In this document: one piece after another, positions 23,992-33,291 of the stretch
Position numbering within the stretch: position 1 is the first letter of the stretch
Layout: each line of letters opens with the position of its first letter
From: WS-2 sp964650245
Lineage (GTDB): Bacteria; Eisenbacteria; RBG-16-71-46
Assembly: GCA_964650245.1 (NCBI GenBank)
Contig: CAZYQK010000011.1
Coordinates: 1 to 34,696 of the forward strand
Length of the DNA: 34,696 bases
Reading direction: 5' to 3'
Notes under the pieces: model-generated
What the model was told of the DNA's origin: nothing
The model's input: only the letters and a program-made list of their open reading frames with translations
The model's database searches: none
Translations under genes and position numbers: made by a program

Positions 23992-24139
23992 TTTTTCTCC
24001 CCGCTCGGTCCCCGCACGGTCGCTCCGCGGCGTACGGGGCGCACACGGACACGCCGCCCCGCTCCATGCTCGCCCACCCTGGTTACCGATTCGCCGACGC
24101 GCAGGTGCGCGCGGCGGCGGCGCGCGAGGCCCCCTGCTG

Positions 24140-24856
24140 ATGCGGGTCGCGGCCCTCATTCCCGCCTATCAGGCCGCGGCGCATCTCGGCGAGGTGCTGC
24201 TCGGGCTCCAGGCGCTCGCCTCGCCGCCCGACACGCTGGTGGTGGACGACGGCTCGCGCGATGCGACTGCGGAAGTCGCGCACCTGTTCGGTGCCCGCGT
24301 CTACTCCTTCGCGGCCAACCGCGGCAAGGGCCACGCGCTCCTCACGGGCTTCGACTTGCTCGCCGACTACGACGCGGTCGTGACGCTCGACGCCGACGGC
24401 CAGCACCCGCCGGCCTGCTTCTCCTCCTTCGTGGCGGCGGCCGAGGCCGGCGCCGATCTGGTGCTCGGCGTGCGCGCTCGCAGCACCGACATGCCGGCCG
24501 CACGGCGCTTCGCCAACGCCTTCTCGTCGGGCTGGACGGGCCTGCTCGCCGGGCAGCGGGTCTCCGACAGCCAATGTGGCTACCGGCTCTACCGCCGCGC
24601 GCTCGTCGCGCGCACACCGGTCAGCAGCGGACGGTACGAATTCGAAACCGAGATCATCGTGCGAGCGGCCCGGCTCGGCTTCCGGCTCGCCGAGGTCGCG
24701 ATCCCGACCGTGTACGCCGCGGAGCAGAGCCAGTTCCGCGCGCTGCGGGACGCGCCGCGCATCGTCGGCACACTGCTGCGACTCACGCTCGAGGGCGCAC
24801 TGCCGCCCGCGGCCATGCGCGACGCCGCGACGCCGGTGAAGCCGGCCGGGACCTGA
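24140..24856 (+). CDS. Family 2 glycosyltransferase (DPM1-like)
   Basis: 238 residues, a GT-A fold without membrane spans. The nucleotide-sugar site is shown by 'RVAALIPAYQAAAHLGEVL', 'VVDDGSRDAT' and the metal-binding 'VVTLDADGQHPPA'. 'SDSQCGYRLYRRALV' and 'RYEFETEIIVRAARLGFRL' are typical of dolichyl/polyprenyl-phosphate mannose or glucose synthases. It could supply the polyprenyl-linked sugar used by the GT-C transferases encoded elsewhere in the window, but that link is inference. The ATG at 24140 directly precedes the domain; no clear Shine-Dalgarno sequence is seen. surE starts 5 bases after its stop. Confidence 0.88.
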   Translation: MRVAALIPAYQAAAHLGEVLLGLQALASPPDTLVVDDGSRDATAEVAHLFGARVYSFAANRGKGHALLTGFDLLADYDAVVTLDADGQHPPACFSSFVAAAEAGADLVLGVRARSTDMPAARRFANAFSSGWTGLLAGQRVSDSQCGYRLYRRALVARTPVSSGRYEFETEIIVRAARLGFRLAEVAIPTVYAAEQSQFRALRDAPRIVGTLLRLTLEGALPPAAMRDAATPVKPAGT

Positions 24857-24861
24857 GCGCG

Positions 24862-25608
24862 ATGAACATCCTGATCACCAACGACGACGGCATCTTCGCC
24901 CCGGCGTTGCACGCGCTCAAGACCGAGCTCGCATCCCTCGGCCGCGTCGTGATCGTGGCCCCCGACCGCGACCAGAGCGCGACTTCGCACTCGCTCACGC
25001 TCCACCGGCCGTTTCGCATTCACCGGCACGACGTGGACCTCTACAGCGTGGACGGCACGCCCACCGACTGCGTGGTCTGCGCCTACTACGGGCTACTCGA
25101 CGCGGCGCCCGATCTGGTGATCTCCGGGATCAACCACGGGCCCAACATGGGCGAGGACGTGTTCTACTCCGGCACGGTGGCGGCGGCGATCGAGGGCTCG
25201 ATCCAGGGGGCGCCGGCGATCGCGGCCTCGCTGGTGACGCGCGAGCTCACCGATTTCCTCGGGCCCGCGGCGTTCGTCGCCCGGCTCGCGCGCCGCGTTC
25301 TGGATCACGGACTGCCGCGCCGCCAGCTGCTGAACGTCAACCTCCCGCACCTGGCGTGGGACGCCATCGAAGGCGTGGCGATCACGCGGCTCGGGAGCCG
25401 CTCGTACCGCGACACGCTGGTGCGCAAGGTGGACCCTCGCGGGCGCGAGTACTACTGGATCGGCGGTGAGGATCCGGTCTGGGATCCGCAGGAGGGCACC
25501 GACTTCCACGCCGTGCACCATGGGTGGATCTCGATCACGCCGCTCAGGCTCGATCTCACCGACGAGCCCGCGCTGGTTGCGCTGCGCGGCTGGAAGCTCG
25601 AGAAGTGA
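24862..25608 (+). CDS. surE: 5'/3'-nucleotidase SurE
   Basis: 248 residues, full family length. The N-terminal metal site is 'MNILITNDDGIFAPA' (Asp8, Asp9), followed by 'VVIVAPDRDQSATSHSLTL' with the metal-binding Ser, 'VDGTPTDCV' and 'DLVISGINHGPNMGEDVFYS' (Asn of SGINxG) and 'GTVAAAIEGSIQGAPAIAAS'. SurE dephosphorylates nucleoside monophosphates and is linked to stationary-phase survival in E. coli. The stop overlaps the GTG start of pcm (GTGA), as expected for the surE-pcm pair. Confidence 0.97.
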   Translation: MNILITNDDGIFAPALHALKTELASLGRVVIVAPDRDQSATSHSLTLHRPFRIHRHDVDLYSVDGTPTDCVVCAYYGLLDAAPDLVISGINHGPNMGEDVFYSGTVAAAIEGSIQGAPAIAASLVTRELTDFLGPAAFVARLARRVLDHGLPRRQLLNVNLPHLAWDAIEGVAITRLGSRSYRDTLVRKVDPRGREYYWIGGEDPVWDPQEGTDFHAVHHGWISITPLRLDLTDEPALVALRGWKLEK

Positions 25609-26303
25609 TCAGCGGCCTGCCCGCGCCGGGCGAGTCGCGCGACGCATTCGCGACCGCCCGCCGCCGCATGGTGGAGGAGCAGTTGCGCGGGCGCGGCATC
25701 CGCGACGCGCGCGTGCTCGAGGCGATGGGCGAAGTGCCCCGCCACCAGTTCGTGGACCCGGCGTTCCTGCCACGAGCCTACGGCGACCATGCGCTCCCGA
25801 GCGCCGAAGGGCAGACCATCTCCCAGCCCTACATCGTGGCGCGCATGCTCGAGATCGCAGAGCTCGAGGCGGAACATCGCGTGCTGGAGATCGGAACCGG
25901 CACCGGCTATCAGACCGCATTGCTGGCGCGGCTGGCGGGAAACGTGTTCAGCGTCGAACGCCTGCCCTCGCTGCTGCGGGCCGCCCGGCAGCGGCTCGAC
26001 GAGATCGCGGTCAGCAACGTGGCGCTGCGCCACGGCGACGGGACGCTCGGCTGGCAGCAATACGCACCCTATGATAGGGTCGTCGTCGCCGCCGCTGCAC
26101 CCCGCGTTCCCGAGGCACTGCGCGCGCAACTTTCGGAGCGGGGTGTACTTGTTATTCCCGTCGGCGGTCCTCAGCTCCAGCATCTCGAGGTCTGGCGCCG
26201 GATGCCGGGCAACCGATGGGAGCACGATCGGCGCGGCGAGTGCCGTTTCGTTCCGCTGCTGGGACGCGACGCGTGGCCCGATGCACCCACCACAAACGAA
26301 TAG
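25605..26303 (+). CDS. pcm: Protein-L-isoaspartate O-methyltransferase
   Basis: 232 residues. 'RRRMVEEQLRGRGIRDARVL', 'MGEVPRHQFVDPAF', 'AEGQTISQPYIVARMLE' and SAM motif I 'RVLEIGTGTGYQTALLARL' form the standard Pcm sequence; 'GDGTLGWQQYAPYDRVVVAA' follows. The enzyme methylates L-isoaspartyl residues to start repair of aged proteins. The GTG at 25605 overlaps the surE stop; translation is thus coupled. The N-terminus before residue 15 is not conserved, so a later start is possible. tRNA-Pro(CGG) begins 9 bases after the stop. Confidence 0.95.
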   Translation: MISGLPAPGESRDAFATARRRMVEEQLRGRGIRDARVLEAMGEVPRHQFVDPAFLPRAYGDHALPSAEGQTISQPYIVARMLEIAELEAEHRVLEIGTGTGYQTALLARLAGNVFSVERLPSLLRAARQRLDEIAVSNVALRHGDGTLGWQQYAPYDRVVVAAAAPRVPEALRAQLSERGVLVIPVGGPQLQHLEVWRRMPGNRWEHDRRGECRFVPLLGRDAWPDAPTTNE

Positions 26304-26312
26304 CGATCACGT

Positions 26313-26389
<77 letters not shown>

Positions 26390-26394
26390 TCTTT

Positions 26395-26426
26395 GGGGCG
26401 CCGCGGCACGAGAGGCCGGGCGCCCC
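26395..26426 (+). terminator. Hairpin after tRNA-Pro(CGG)
   Basis: GGGGCGCC (26395-26402) pairs with GGCGCCCC (26419-26426); an inner CGGC/GCCG stem (26404-26407, 26415-26418) leaves a 7-base loop. It starts 5 bases after the tRNA and is followed by a loose pyrimidine stretch. It is a probable terminator or RNA-processing barrier. Confidence 0.5.
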
Positions 26427-26471
26427 GCTGCGTTCTCCCTCGACAGCCCGCGCCCCCGCTGACGCATCCTC

Positions 26472-26765
26472 ATGACAGGGCACATGCATCACGTCCATCT
26501 CTTGATCCGCGGGCGCGTCCAGGGGGTGGGCTTCCGCTGGTTCGCCGCGCGTGAGGCCGCGCGGCTGGGGGTGGCCGGAACGGTGCGGAACCGGCGCGAC
26601 GGGTCGGTCGAAGTCGTGGCCGAGGGGGAACGCGGGCGCCTGATGGAACTGGTGCAGGCGGTGCGCGCCGGCCCGCCGTCGGCGCGGGTTACGGGTGTCG
26701 AGGAGGACTGGAGCGAGGGACCCGCGCAGCGCGCCGGATTCCACATCGGGGACGAAGGCGAATGA
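26472..26765 (+). CDS. acyP: Acylphosphatase
   Basis: 97 residues, the family's usual size. 'RGRVQGVGFRWFAAREAARL' holds the catalytic Arg of GRVQGVGFR, and 'GTVRNRRDGSVEVVAEG' holds the catalytic Asn. The enzyme hydrolyses acyl-phosphates such as 1,3-bisphosphoglycerate or acetyl-phosphate; since PlsY uses acyl-phosphates there could be metabolic overlap, though this is speculative. Its stop overlaps the sigma-factor start (ATGA), so the two are translationally coupled. Confidence 0.96.
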   Translation: MTGHMHHVHLLIRGRVQGVGFRWFAAREAARLGVAGTVRNRRDGSVEVVAEGERGRLMELVQAVRAGPPSARVTGVEEDWSEGPAQRAGFHIGDEGE

Positions 26766-27832
26766 GCACGCCGCATCTCACACGTTTTCGCGATCGACTC
26801 GAGCACGCGCTGGAGCAAGCCCGGCGCCGGGGCGGCCTGACCGCGCGCGAGTACGAGACATTGCTGGTCGATCCCGATTTCGACCCGACCGAGTTCGAGC
26901 GCTTCACGGCCGGGGCGGCGCGGGCCGGCGTCAGGCTCCCGGAAGCGGTGGCCGAGCCCGCCGTGGCCGAGGTCCACGGGCCCGCGCGCGACGTCGATCG
27001 CGACCTGCTCGATCTCTACCTCGACGAGATCGGACGGGTCGCCCTGCTGACCCACGCCGAGCTGCTCGAGACCGCGCGCCGCTCCCGGGCCGGCGACCAG
27101 GCGGCGCGCAAGCGCATCATTCTCGCGAACCTGAGGCTGGTGGTGCACATCGCGCGCGCCTACCGCAACCGCGGGCTCCCGATGCTCGACCTGATCGAGG
27201 AAGGGAATCTGGGCCTGAACGAGGCGGTCGATCGTTTCGAGCCCGAGCGCGGGCTGCGCTTCAGCACCTACGCGGCGATCTGGATCCGCCAATCCATCCT
27301 GCGCGGCATCGCTGAGCAGGGGCGATCGGTGCGGATCCCGGTCCAGATGTTCCAGCAGGTGAACCGCTTCGTGCGCGCGGAGCGCAGGCTGCGCGCGCGG
27401 CTCTGCCGCGAGCCGCGGGCCGAGGAGGTGGGGCGCGAGCTGGGGGTCTCGGCCGTTCGCGCCGAGCGACTCGCGGGGCTGGTCGCCGGCCTGCGCTCGC
27501 TCGACGATGGCTCGAGCATGGCGGCGTTCGAGCAGCTCACCAGCGAGGATCTCGCCGAGGCGCCGCCCTCGGTCGAGCGGCTGGTCGAGCTCCAGCTCGA
27601 GCACGAGAAGCTCGATCGCCTGCTGCGATCGCTGAGCCAGCGCGAGGAGCAGGTGCTGCGCATCCGCTACGGATTCCTCGACGGCGCGGCGCGCACGCTG
27701 GCCCAGACCGGCGAGCAGTTCGGGATCTCGCGCGAGCGGGTGCGCCAGATCGAGGCCCGCGCGCTCGCAAAGCTGCGCCACGCGATCGATCTTCAGGACA
27801 TGGACCGCGCCACCGGGACCACCGTCCAGTGA
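26762..27832 (+). CDS. RNA polymerase sigma-70 family factor (RpoD/RpoS class)
   Basis: 356 residues. Residues 10-36 resemble region 1.1 ('ALEQARRRGGLTAREYETLL'). Region 1.2 begins near 80 ('LLDLYLDEIGRVALLTHAEL'). Region 2 is complete: 'NLRLVVHIARAYRNRGLPML', 'DLIEEGNLGLNEAVDRFEPE' and the -10-reading 'FSTYAAIWIRQSILRGI'. Region 3 is 198-270, and region 4 is 285-345 with 'LSQREEQVLRIRYGF' and the -35-reading helix 'GISRERVRQIEARALAKLR'. The long RpoD non-conserved insert is absent. Size and position after surE-pcm suggest an RpoS-like alternative factor, though it could also be a principal one. A separate rpoD elsewhere would settle this. Confidence 0.92.
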   Translation: MSTPHLTRFRDRLEHALEQARRRGGLTAREYETLLVDPDFDPTEFERFTAGAARAGVRLPEAVAEPAVAEVHGPARDVDRDLLDLYLDEIGRVALLTHAELLETARRSRAGDQAARKRIILANLRLVVHIARAYRNRGLPMLDLIEEGNLGLNEAVDRFEPERGLRFSTYAAIWIRQSILRGIAEQGRSVRIPVQMFQQVNRFVRAERRLRARLCREPRAEEVGRELGVSAVRAERLAGLVAGLRSLDDGSSMAAFEQLTSEDLAEAPPSVERLVELQLEHEKLDRLLRSLSQREEQVLRIRYGFLDGAARTLAQTGEQFGISRERVRQIEARALAKLRHAIDLQDMDRATGTTVQ

Positions 27833-27859
27833 GGCGCGGAGAGACGGCGACCTAGACCG

Positions 27860-30520
27860 ATGCTCACCGCGGGCAGCCGACTGGGGCCGTACGAGATCCG
27901 GGAACCGGTGGGTGCGGGTGGCATGGGTGAGGTCTACCGGGCCTTCGACCGGCGGCTGGGCCGGAGTGTCGCCCTCAAGGTTCTCCCGACTCGCTTCAGC
28001 GAGGACCCCGATCGCTTGCGTCGCTTCGAACGCGAGGCCCGTGCCGCCGGCCAGATCAACCATCCCAACATCCTCGCGATCCACGACGTCGGAACGGAGC
28101 AGGGATCGCCGTTCGTAGTTTCTGAGCTGCTTCAGGGTCGCACCCTGCGCGAGCACGTCAGGGCCGGGCCACTCCCGACGAGGCGCACGCTCGAGTACGG
28201 TCTCCAGATCGCTCGCGGCCTGGCTGCCGCGCACGCGCAGGGAATAATCCACCGCGACCTCAAGCCCGAGAATCTTTTCGTTACCGAGGATCACCGCGTC
28301 AAGATCCTGGACTTCGGGCTTGCCCGACTCACGCACCCGGAGCCCAGGGAGGCGACCGGCGAAGACCAGCAAGTGACATCGGGCAGTCTGACCGAGAGCG
28401 GAGCCATACTGGGAACCGTGGGCTACATGGCCCCCGAGCAGGCGCGCGGCGAATCCGTCGATCACCGGGCAGACATCTTCTCGCTCGGGGCGGTCCTTTA
28501 CGAGATGGCCTCGGGCCAACACGCGTTCCCCGGAAACTCACCGGTCGCGATTCTCTACGCCCTCATTACGCGGGAGCCCGACCCCCTCGAATCGAAGAAT
28601 CCCCAGCTACCGGAAGCCCTGGTGCGGATCATCGGGCACTGCCTCGAAAAGGATCCCGGTCAGCGCTGCCAATCGGCGGTCGACCTCGGGTTCGACCTGG
28701 AGCTGCTTCTCGGATCGGCCGGCCGGCGGATGCTCGCGAACGCGGCCGGCCCGACGAGCCCGCTCCGACCTTCGCGGGCGGCTCGATTCATTTGGGTCGC
28801 GACGGCCGTTGCGGCCGCAGCAATCGCACTGGTCCTGCTTCCGCCCACAATCCGGAGGCTCGCAGCGGGGCATCCGGTTCGATTGTCGGTGGACCTCCCC
28901 AGGGACGTGACGTTTCACGGCTACGCCAACTCGGCTGTCTCTCCCGACGGTCGGACGCTCGCGTTTGCAGCATTCGATTCGAGCGAAACGAGCAGACTGT
29001 GGATCAGGCCGCTGGATGCGGACGAGGCGCATGCTCTGGCGGGAACTGAGGGGGCCTACTTCCCGTTCTGGTCGCCCGACAGTCGCTCCCTCGGCTTCTT
29101 TTCACACGGCAAGCTCTGCATCGTCCCAGCCACGGGGGGACCGGCAGTATCACTGGCGGATGCTCCCGCCGGGCGCGGCGGGAGTTGGAGCCGCGATGGC
29201 GTGATTCTCTTCGCGCCCAACACCGAGGGCGCCATCTACCGCGTCGCTTCGACCGGAGGCGGAGCGGAGCGGGTCACGACGCTGGATGCCTCTCATCGCG
29301 AAATCGCTCACCGATGGCCGTGTTTTCTCCCGGACCGCCGTCACTTTCTCTACCTGGCGCTGCCCGCTCGTGGGGATGCGTTCGACATCTATGTCGGCGA
29401 CCTCCAATCGTCCCGCCGGAAACCGGTTCTCAAGGCGAGTACGGCCGCCACCTACGCCGCGCCGGGCTTTCTCTTGTTCGTCCGAAACCAGACGCTGATG
29501 GCCCAGCGCTTCCACGTCAGTCAGCAGCGGCTGAGCGGTGAACCGATTCCGGTTGCATCGACACCCCTGGTGCTGGGGGCACTCGGGGAACCCAACGTCT
29601 CGACATCGAGCAATGGGGTGCTCGCGTTCCTGAGCGCTGACCGCGCGAATAACCGGCTGGCGTGGCTCGACCGGACCGGCCGACCGCTGGGCGCCGCGCA
29701 ACTGCCTCCCGGCGCTTACGCGGCGCTGGCGCTCTCGCCTGATAACCTGCAGATTGCGTTGGAGCGCACGTCGACGGCGACCTCGAGCGACATCCTGCTG
29801 CTCGAACTCTTGCGGGGGACCACGACCCGCCTCACGTTCGACCCGATGCTCGATCGCTTCCCGCTGTGGTCACCCGATGGCGAGCGCGTGGTCTTCGCGT
29901 CGAATCGTGACGGCTCCTATCAGCTCTATGCCAAGAGTGCCAACGCGACCGGGCCGGAGCAGATGCTCCCAACCGGACCTTCCGCGCTGCTCAAGTGGCC
30001 CACCGACTGGTCGAGGGACGGCTCTTGGATCGCTTATGACGCCTACGATTCCACGGCCGGATTCGATCTATGGGCGGCGCCCGTCTCGGGTGATCGCCCG
30101 CCCGTGCTCTACCTTCGGACCCCCTCGAACGAGTCGGGCGGCCGCTTCTCCCCGGACGGTCGCTGGCTGGCCTACACGTCCAATGAATCGGGGCGAACCG
30201 AGGTCTACGTTCAGTCGTTCCCCGTTCCCGGCCGGCGGACGCAGGTTTCGAACGGCGGCGGAGATCAGCCACGCTGGCGGCGCGACGGTCGAGAATTGTT
30301 CTACATCGCTCCCGGCGAAAAGCTGATGGGGGTGCGAGTTCAGATCCGACCGACATTCAGCGTGGGTGAGCCGGTCGCACTCATCGAGAGGCGCGCGATC
30401 CAGGGCTATGACGTCGGCGCCGACGGCGAGCGCTTCCTCTGCCTCGTCCCGGCGGCTGAGAACACGACCCCCATCTCCCTGTCCATCATCCTGCAATGGT
30501 CCGCGGGACTCAGGCCCTAG
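27860..30520 (+). CDS. Membrane-bound Ser/Thr protein kinase with extracytoplasmic TolB-like beta-propeller
   Basis: 886 residues. The PknB-type kinase domain covers 11-285: glycine loop GAGGMGEV, Lys40, Glu59, HRDLKPEN (Asp133), DFG 151-153, and 'GTVGYMAPEQARGESVDHRA' as activation segment and APE. All catalytic residues are present. A single membrane span is at about 310-327. The outer part (338-886) has WD40/TolB-like repeats such as 'AVSPDGRTLAFAAFD', 'FWSPDSRSLGFFSHGK', 'LWSPDGERVVFASNRDG' and 'RFSPDGRWLAYTSNESG'. Propeller kinases of this type are common in Acidobacteria, Gemmatimonadetes and relatives; the signal sensed is unknown. Its third codon positions look less GC-rich than its neighbours, hinting at a different history. 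Confidence 0.92.
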   Translation: MLTAGSRLGPYEIREPVGAGGMGEVYRAFDRRLGRSVALKVLPTRFSEDPDRLRRFEREARAAGQINHPNILAIHDVGTEQGSPFVVSELLQGRTLREHVRAGPLPTRRTLEYGLQIARGLAAAHAQGIIHRDLKPENLFVTEDHRVKILDFGLARLTHPEPREATGEDQQVTSGSLTESGAILGTVGYMAPEQARGESVDHRADIFSLGAVLYEMASGQHAFPGNSPVAILYALITREPDPLESKNPQLPEALVRIIGHCLEKDPGQRCQSAVDLGFDLELLLGSAGRRMLANAAGPTSPLRPSRAARFIWVATAVAAAAIALVLLPPTIRRLAAGHPVRLSVDLPRDVTFHGYANSAVSPDGRTLAFAAFDSSETSRLWIRPLDADEAHALAGTEGAYFPFWSPDSRSLGFFSHGKLCIVPATGGPAVSLADAPAGRGGSWSRDGVILFAPNTEGAIYRVASTGGGAERVTTLDASHREIAHRWPCFLPDRRHFLYLALPARGDAFDIYVGDLQSSRRKPVLKASTAATYAAPGFLLFVRNQTLMAQRFHVSQQRLSGEPIPVASTPLVLGALGEPNVSTSSNGVLAFLSADRANNRLAWLDRTGRPLGAAQLPPGAYAALALSPDNLQIALERTSTATSSDILLLELLRGTTTRLTFDPMLDRFPLWSPDGERVVFASNRDGSYQLYAKSANATGPEQMLPTGPSALLKWPTDWSRDGSWIAYDAYDSTAGFDLWAAPVSGDRPPVLYLRTPSNESGGRFSPDGRWLAYTSNESGRTEVYVQSFPVPGRRTQVSNGGGDQPRWRRDGRELFYIAPGEKLMGVRVQIRPTFSVGEPVALIERRAIQGYDVGADGERFLCLVPAAENTTPISLSIILQWSAGLRP

Positions 30521-30597
30521 GATCCCGTATCGTGCGCTCTGCGGCGCGATCCCAGAACTCGCCTCCGTGCCCACCCTCCGCACCCAACGGGGAAGCC

Positions 30598-31128
30598 ATG
30601 ACCGAACTCCGACACCTGATCCGGGACGTGCCCGACTTCCCCAGGAAGGGCATCGTGTTCAAGGACATCACGCCGCTGTTGCTCGATCCCGCGGCCTTCG
30701 CAGAGAGCGTGCGGCAAATGGCGGCGCGCGCCGCGCGGCCCGAGGCGGTAGTCGCGATCGAGTCACGCGGCTTCGTGTTCGGCGCGGCGCTCGCGCTGCA
30801 CTGGGCCGTCCCCTTCGTGCCCGCACGCAAGTTCGGGAAGCTCCCGCACCACACCGTGCGCGAGGTGTACTCGCTCGAGTATGGCGAGGACACCCTGGAG
30901 ATCCACCGCGACGCCCTCCGTAAGCGGCAGAGGGTCGTGATCGTGGACGACCTGCTGGCCACCGGCGGCACCGCGGCGGCGGTGGTGAAATTGGTGGAGC
31001 AACTGGGGGCGGAGGTCGCGTCGCTCTTGTTCCTGATCGAGCTCAAGGGTCTGGGCGGGAGGGAGAAGCTCGCCCCGCATCCGATCGAGGCGCTGATCGA
31101 CTTCACGGTGGCCGAAGAGCGGGCCTGA
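30598..31128 (+). CDS. apt: Adenine phosphoribosyltransferase
   Basis: 176 residues, complete. 'IRDVPDFPRKGIVFKDITPL' is the Apt-specific N-terminus, 'IESRGFVFGAALA' and 'PARKFGKLPH' form the adenine and flexible-loop regions, and 'RVVIVDDLLATGGTAAA' is the PRPP-binding motif. It salvages adenine to AMP in the cytoplasm. The ATG at 30598 matches the known start. It is about 80 bases after the kinase and 20 before a membrane transferase gene on the same strand. Confidence 0.96.
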   Translation: MTELRHLIRDVPDFPRKGIVFKDITPLLLDPAAFAESVRQMAARAARPEAVVAIESRGFVFGAALALHWAVPFVPARKFGKLPHHTVREVYSLEYGEDTLEIHRDALRKRQRVVIVDDLLATGGTAAAVVKLVEQLGAEVASLLFLIELKGLGGREKLAPHPIEALIDFTVAEERA

Positions 31129-31148
31129 CGGTCCGGCCCTCCAGTCCC

Positions 31149-32729
31149 ATGGCGGAGCGCTCCGGTCCCGGACGCCAGACCGCTGCGTTCGCGGCGCTGC
31201 TCGCCGCCAGCTTCGCGCTGCGGCTCTGCCTCGCGCTGCGCCCACTGCCGTTCCTCGACGACCTCACCATCCCCGACGACGCGTACCTGTCGCTCACCCT
31301 CGCGCGGAACATCGCGCGCGGTCTGGGCCCGCTCTACGCCCTGGCGCCCACCAACGGATTTCAGCCGCTCTACGTGTTCCTGATGGCTCCGGTTTACGCG
31401 ATCCTGCCGCGCGACCCGGTGACACCGGTCCACGTCGCGCTGGTAGTGCTCGCGCTGTTCGACACCGCGGCGCTCTGGCTCATCATGCGGCTCGTCGCGC
31501 GTTTCAGCGCCTCGCGGCTCACGCCGCTGCTGGCCGGGGCGGCGTGGGTGGTGAGCCCCTACGCCATCCACACCAGTCTCAACGCGATCGAGACCTCGAT
31601 GGCGTTCTTCTTCCTGGTCGCGATGCTCGATCGGATCGCCGCCCTGCGGGCCGCGCCGGAGCGGATGCGGCGATCGGCCGCCACGTTCGGGCTCGGGCTC
31701 CTGCTCGGGCTGGCGGCGCTGGCGCGGATCGACAGCCTGCTCATGGTGCCGGTGATCGCGGTGGTCTACCTGGCCGGTTTCGGGCTCGCGCCGCGCTCGT
31801 GGTGGCCGCTGTTCCGCGCGCTCCTCGCCACCGCGCTCGGCGCGCTCCTGGTCTACCTGCCCTGGCTGCTCTACTCGCACCACTGGACCGGGGACTTCTT
31901 CCCGGTGAGCGGCCGCGCCGTGCGCTACATGGTGCTGTCGTCGGTCCATCACCGCCCGACCTTCGACAACCTCTACCGACCGATGCTGGAGCGCGCGATG
32001 GGCGTCATCGTTCGCAAGAACGCGCTCATGCTCGGGCTCATCCCGGTGCTGTTCGCCGGCCTCGCGTTCCTGGGCGCGCGGGTATCGGCGAGCGGCGTGA
32101 TGAGCCGGCTGCGCGCGCTGCTGCCGCTGTTGGCCTTCAGCCTCCTGCTCCTCGCCGCCTACGTGGGCTTCGTGTTCGGCCCCTGGCACTTCGGCCGCTA
32201 TCTGTTTCCGCTCTCGCTCGCGCTCCTGCTCGTGTTCGCGGCGCTGGTGGATCTCTACCTGGCCGGACTTCGGCACGGCGCCGCCCGCCTCGGGTTCGCG
32301 CTCGCCTGCGCGGCGCTGGTGGTGGCCGGCAGCGTGGTTCAGCCTCCGTTCCGGCGTCTGTTCGCGCCGCGCTTCGAGGGGAGCTGGGGCTACATGCGGA
32401 TCGGCCTCTGGGCCCGCTCGCATTTCCCGGCCGGCACCGTGATCGGCGGCGCCCAGACCGGCGCGCTCGGCTACTTCGCGGACAGCCTCACGGTGGTGAA
32501 CCTGGACGGCGTGGTGAACAAGGCGTGCTACGAGGCGATGCGACAGAAGCGCATGCTGGACTACATTCGGAGTGCCAGGGTCCGCCACCTGGTGTGGCAG
32601 GACGACATCGAGTTCATCGCGCGCGAGTCCGCGAACGCGAGTCCGGGCGACGTCGCGCTGGTCCGGCGCATCGAGGGCTTCCGAACCTGGGGCGGGGACT
32701 GGTATCTCTACCGGGTGGGCCCGCCCTGA
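31149..32729 (+). CDS. GT-C fold membrane glycosyltransferase-like protein
   Basis: 526 residues with about ten hydrophobic spans up to residue 400 and a soluble C-terminal tail. A GT-C-like acidic motif follows the first span ('FLDDLTIPDDAYLSLTLARN'), and 'GLAALARIDSLLMVPVIAVV' resembles the polyprenyl-phosphate-sugar transferases of PMT/ArnT type. The tail 'GGAQTGALGYFADSLTVVNL' and 'DGVVNKACYEAM' recurs in such proteins. It should act on the outer face of the inner membrane with a lipid-linked sugar; donor and acceptor are unknown. It starts at an ATG 20 bases after apt. Confidence 0.7.
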   Translation: MAERSGPGRQTAAFAALLAASFALRLCLALRPLPFLDDLTIPDDAYLSLTLARNIARGLGPLYALAPTNGFQPLYVFLMAPVYAILPRDPVTPVHVALVVLALFDTAALWLIMRLVARFSASRLTPLLAGAAWVVSPYAIHTSLNAIETSMAFFFLVAMLDRIAALRAAPERMRRSAATFGLGLLLGLAALARIDSLLMVPVIAVVYLAGFGLAPRSWWPLFRALLATALGALLVYLPWLLYSHHWTGDFFPVSGRAVRYMVLSSVHHRPTFDNLYRPMLERAMGVIVRKNALMLGLIPVLFAGLAFLGARVSASGVMSRLRALLPLLAFSLLLLAAYVGFVFGPWHFGRYLFPLSLALLLVFAALVDLYLAGLRHGAARLGFALACAALVVAGSVVQPPFRRLFAPRFEGSWGYMRIGLWARSHFPAGTVIGGAQTGALGYFADSLTVVNLDGVVNKACYEAMRQKRMLDYIRSARVRHLVWQDDIEFIARESANASPGDVALVRRIEGFRTWGGDWYLYRVGPP

Positions 32730-32826
32730 GACGCGGGCACTCGGCGACCGCGCCCTGGACAGCGCCGCGCCCGACCCAACACATTCCCGCTCACCTCTCG
32801 TGCGGGCCCCATCAGGAGGAGGACGC

Positions 32827-33291
32827 ATGTCGGAACTCCGGCGCATCGTCGATCAGCTGGAGCGCGCATTCGAGGGCCGCGCGTGGTCGGGTCCCGCGTT
32901 GCGCGAGGTGCTGGAGGGCGTCACCCCCGAGCGCGCGGCCGCGCGCCCGATCCCCGGGGCCCACACCATCTGGGAGCTGGTGCTCCACGTCGCGGCCTGG
33001 GAGGACGTGGTGCGGCGGAGGCTTTCGGGCGAGACGGTCGATCTCACCGAGGAGGAGAACTTCCCCGGAGTGCTCGACGCGAGCGCGAGAGCGTGGAAGT
33101 CGGCGCTCGCGAAGCTCGAGGCCGGCAACCACGCACTGCGCGGGGCCATCGCCCGCTACGATTCGGCGCGGCTCGACGCCCCGCTCGACCGCCAGCGCTC
33201 GACCGCCTACGTCTTGATGCACGGCGCGATCCAGCACGACCTCTACCACGCGGGGCAGATCGCGCTGCTCAGGAGGGGCCACCGCGAATGA
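32827..33291 (+). CDS. DinB-family metal-binding four-helix protein
   Basis: 154 residues in four helices. A His triad fits the DinB/YfiT metal site: His54 in 'ELVLHVAAWEDVV' and His137/His141 in 'HDLYHAGQIALL'. Such proteins include thiol-dependent transferases (bacillithiol or mycothiol S-transferases) and many of unknown role. The ribosome site AGGAGGAGG at 32815-32823 is very strong. Its stop lies inside the ATGATG at the start of proline dehydrogenase, so both are translationally coupled. Confidence 0.85.
   Translation: MSELRRIVDQLERAFEGRAWSGPALREVLEGVTPERAAARPIPGAHTIWELVLHVAAWEDVVRRRLSGETVDLTEEENFPGVLDASARAWKSALAKLEAGNHALRGAIARYDSARLDAPLDRQRSTAYVLMHGAIQHDLYHAGQIALLRRGHRE

Noticed and set aside
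23810..24139. N-terminal extension of the GT2 frame through tRNA-Pro(GGG)
   Set aside because: The extension is a translation of the tRNA and its flanks; the glycosyltransferase begins at 24140.
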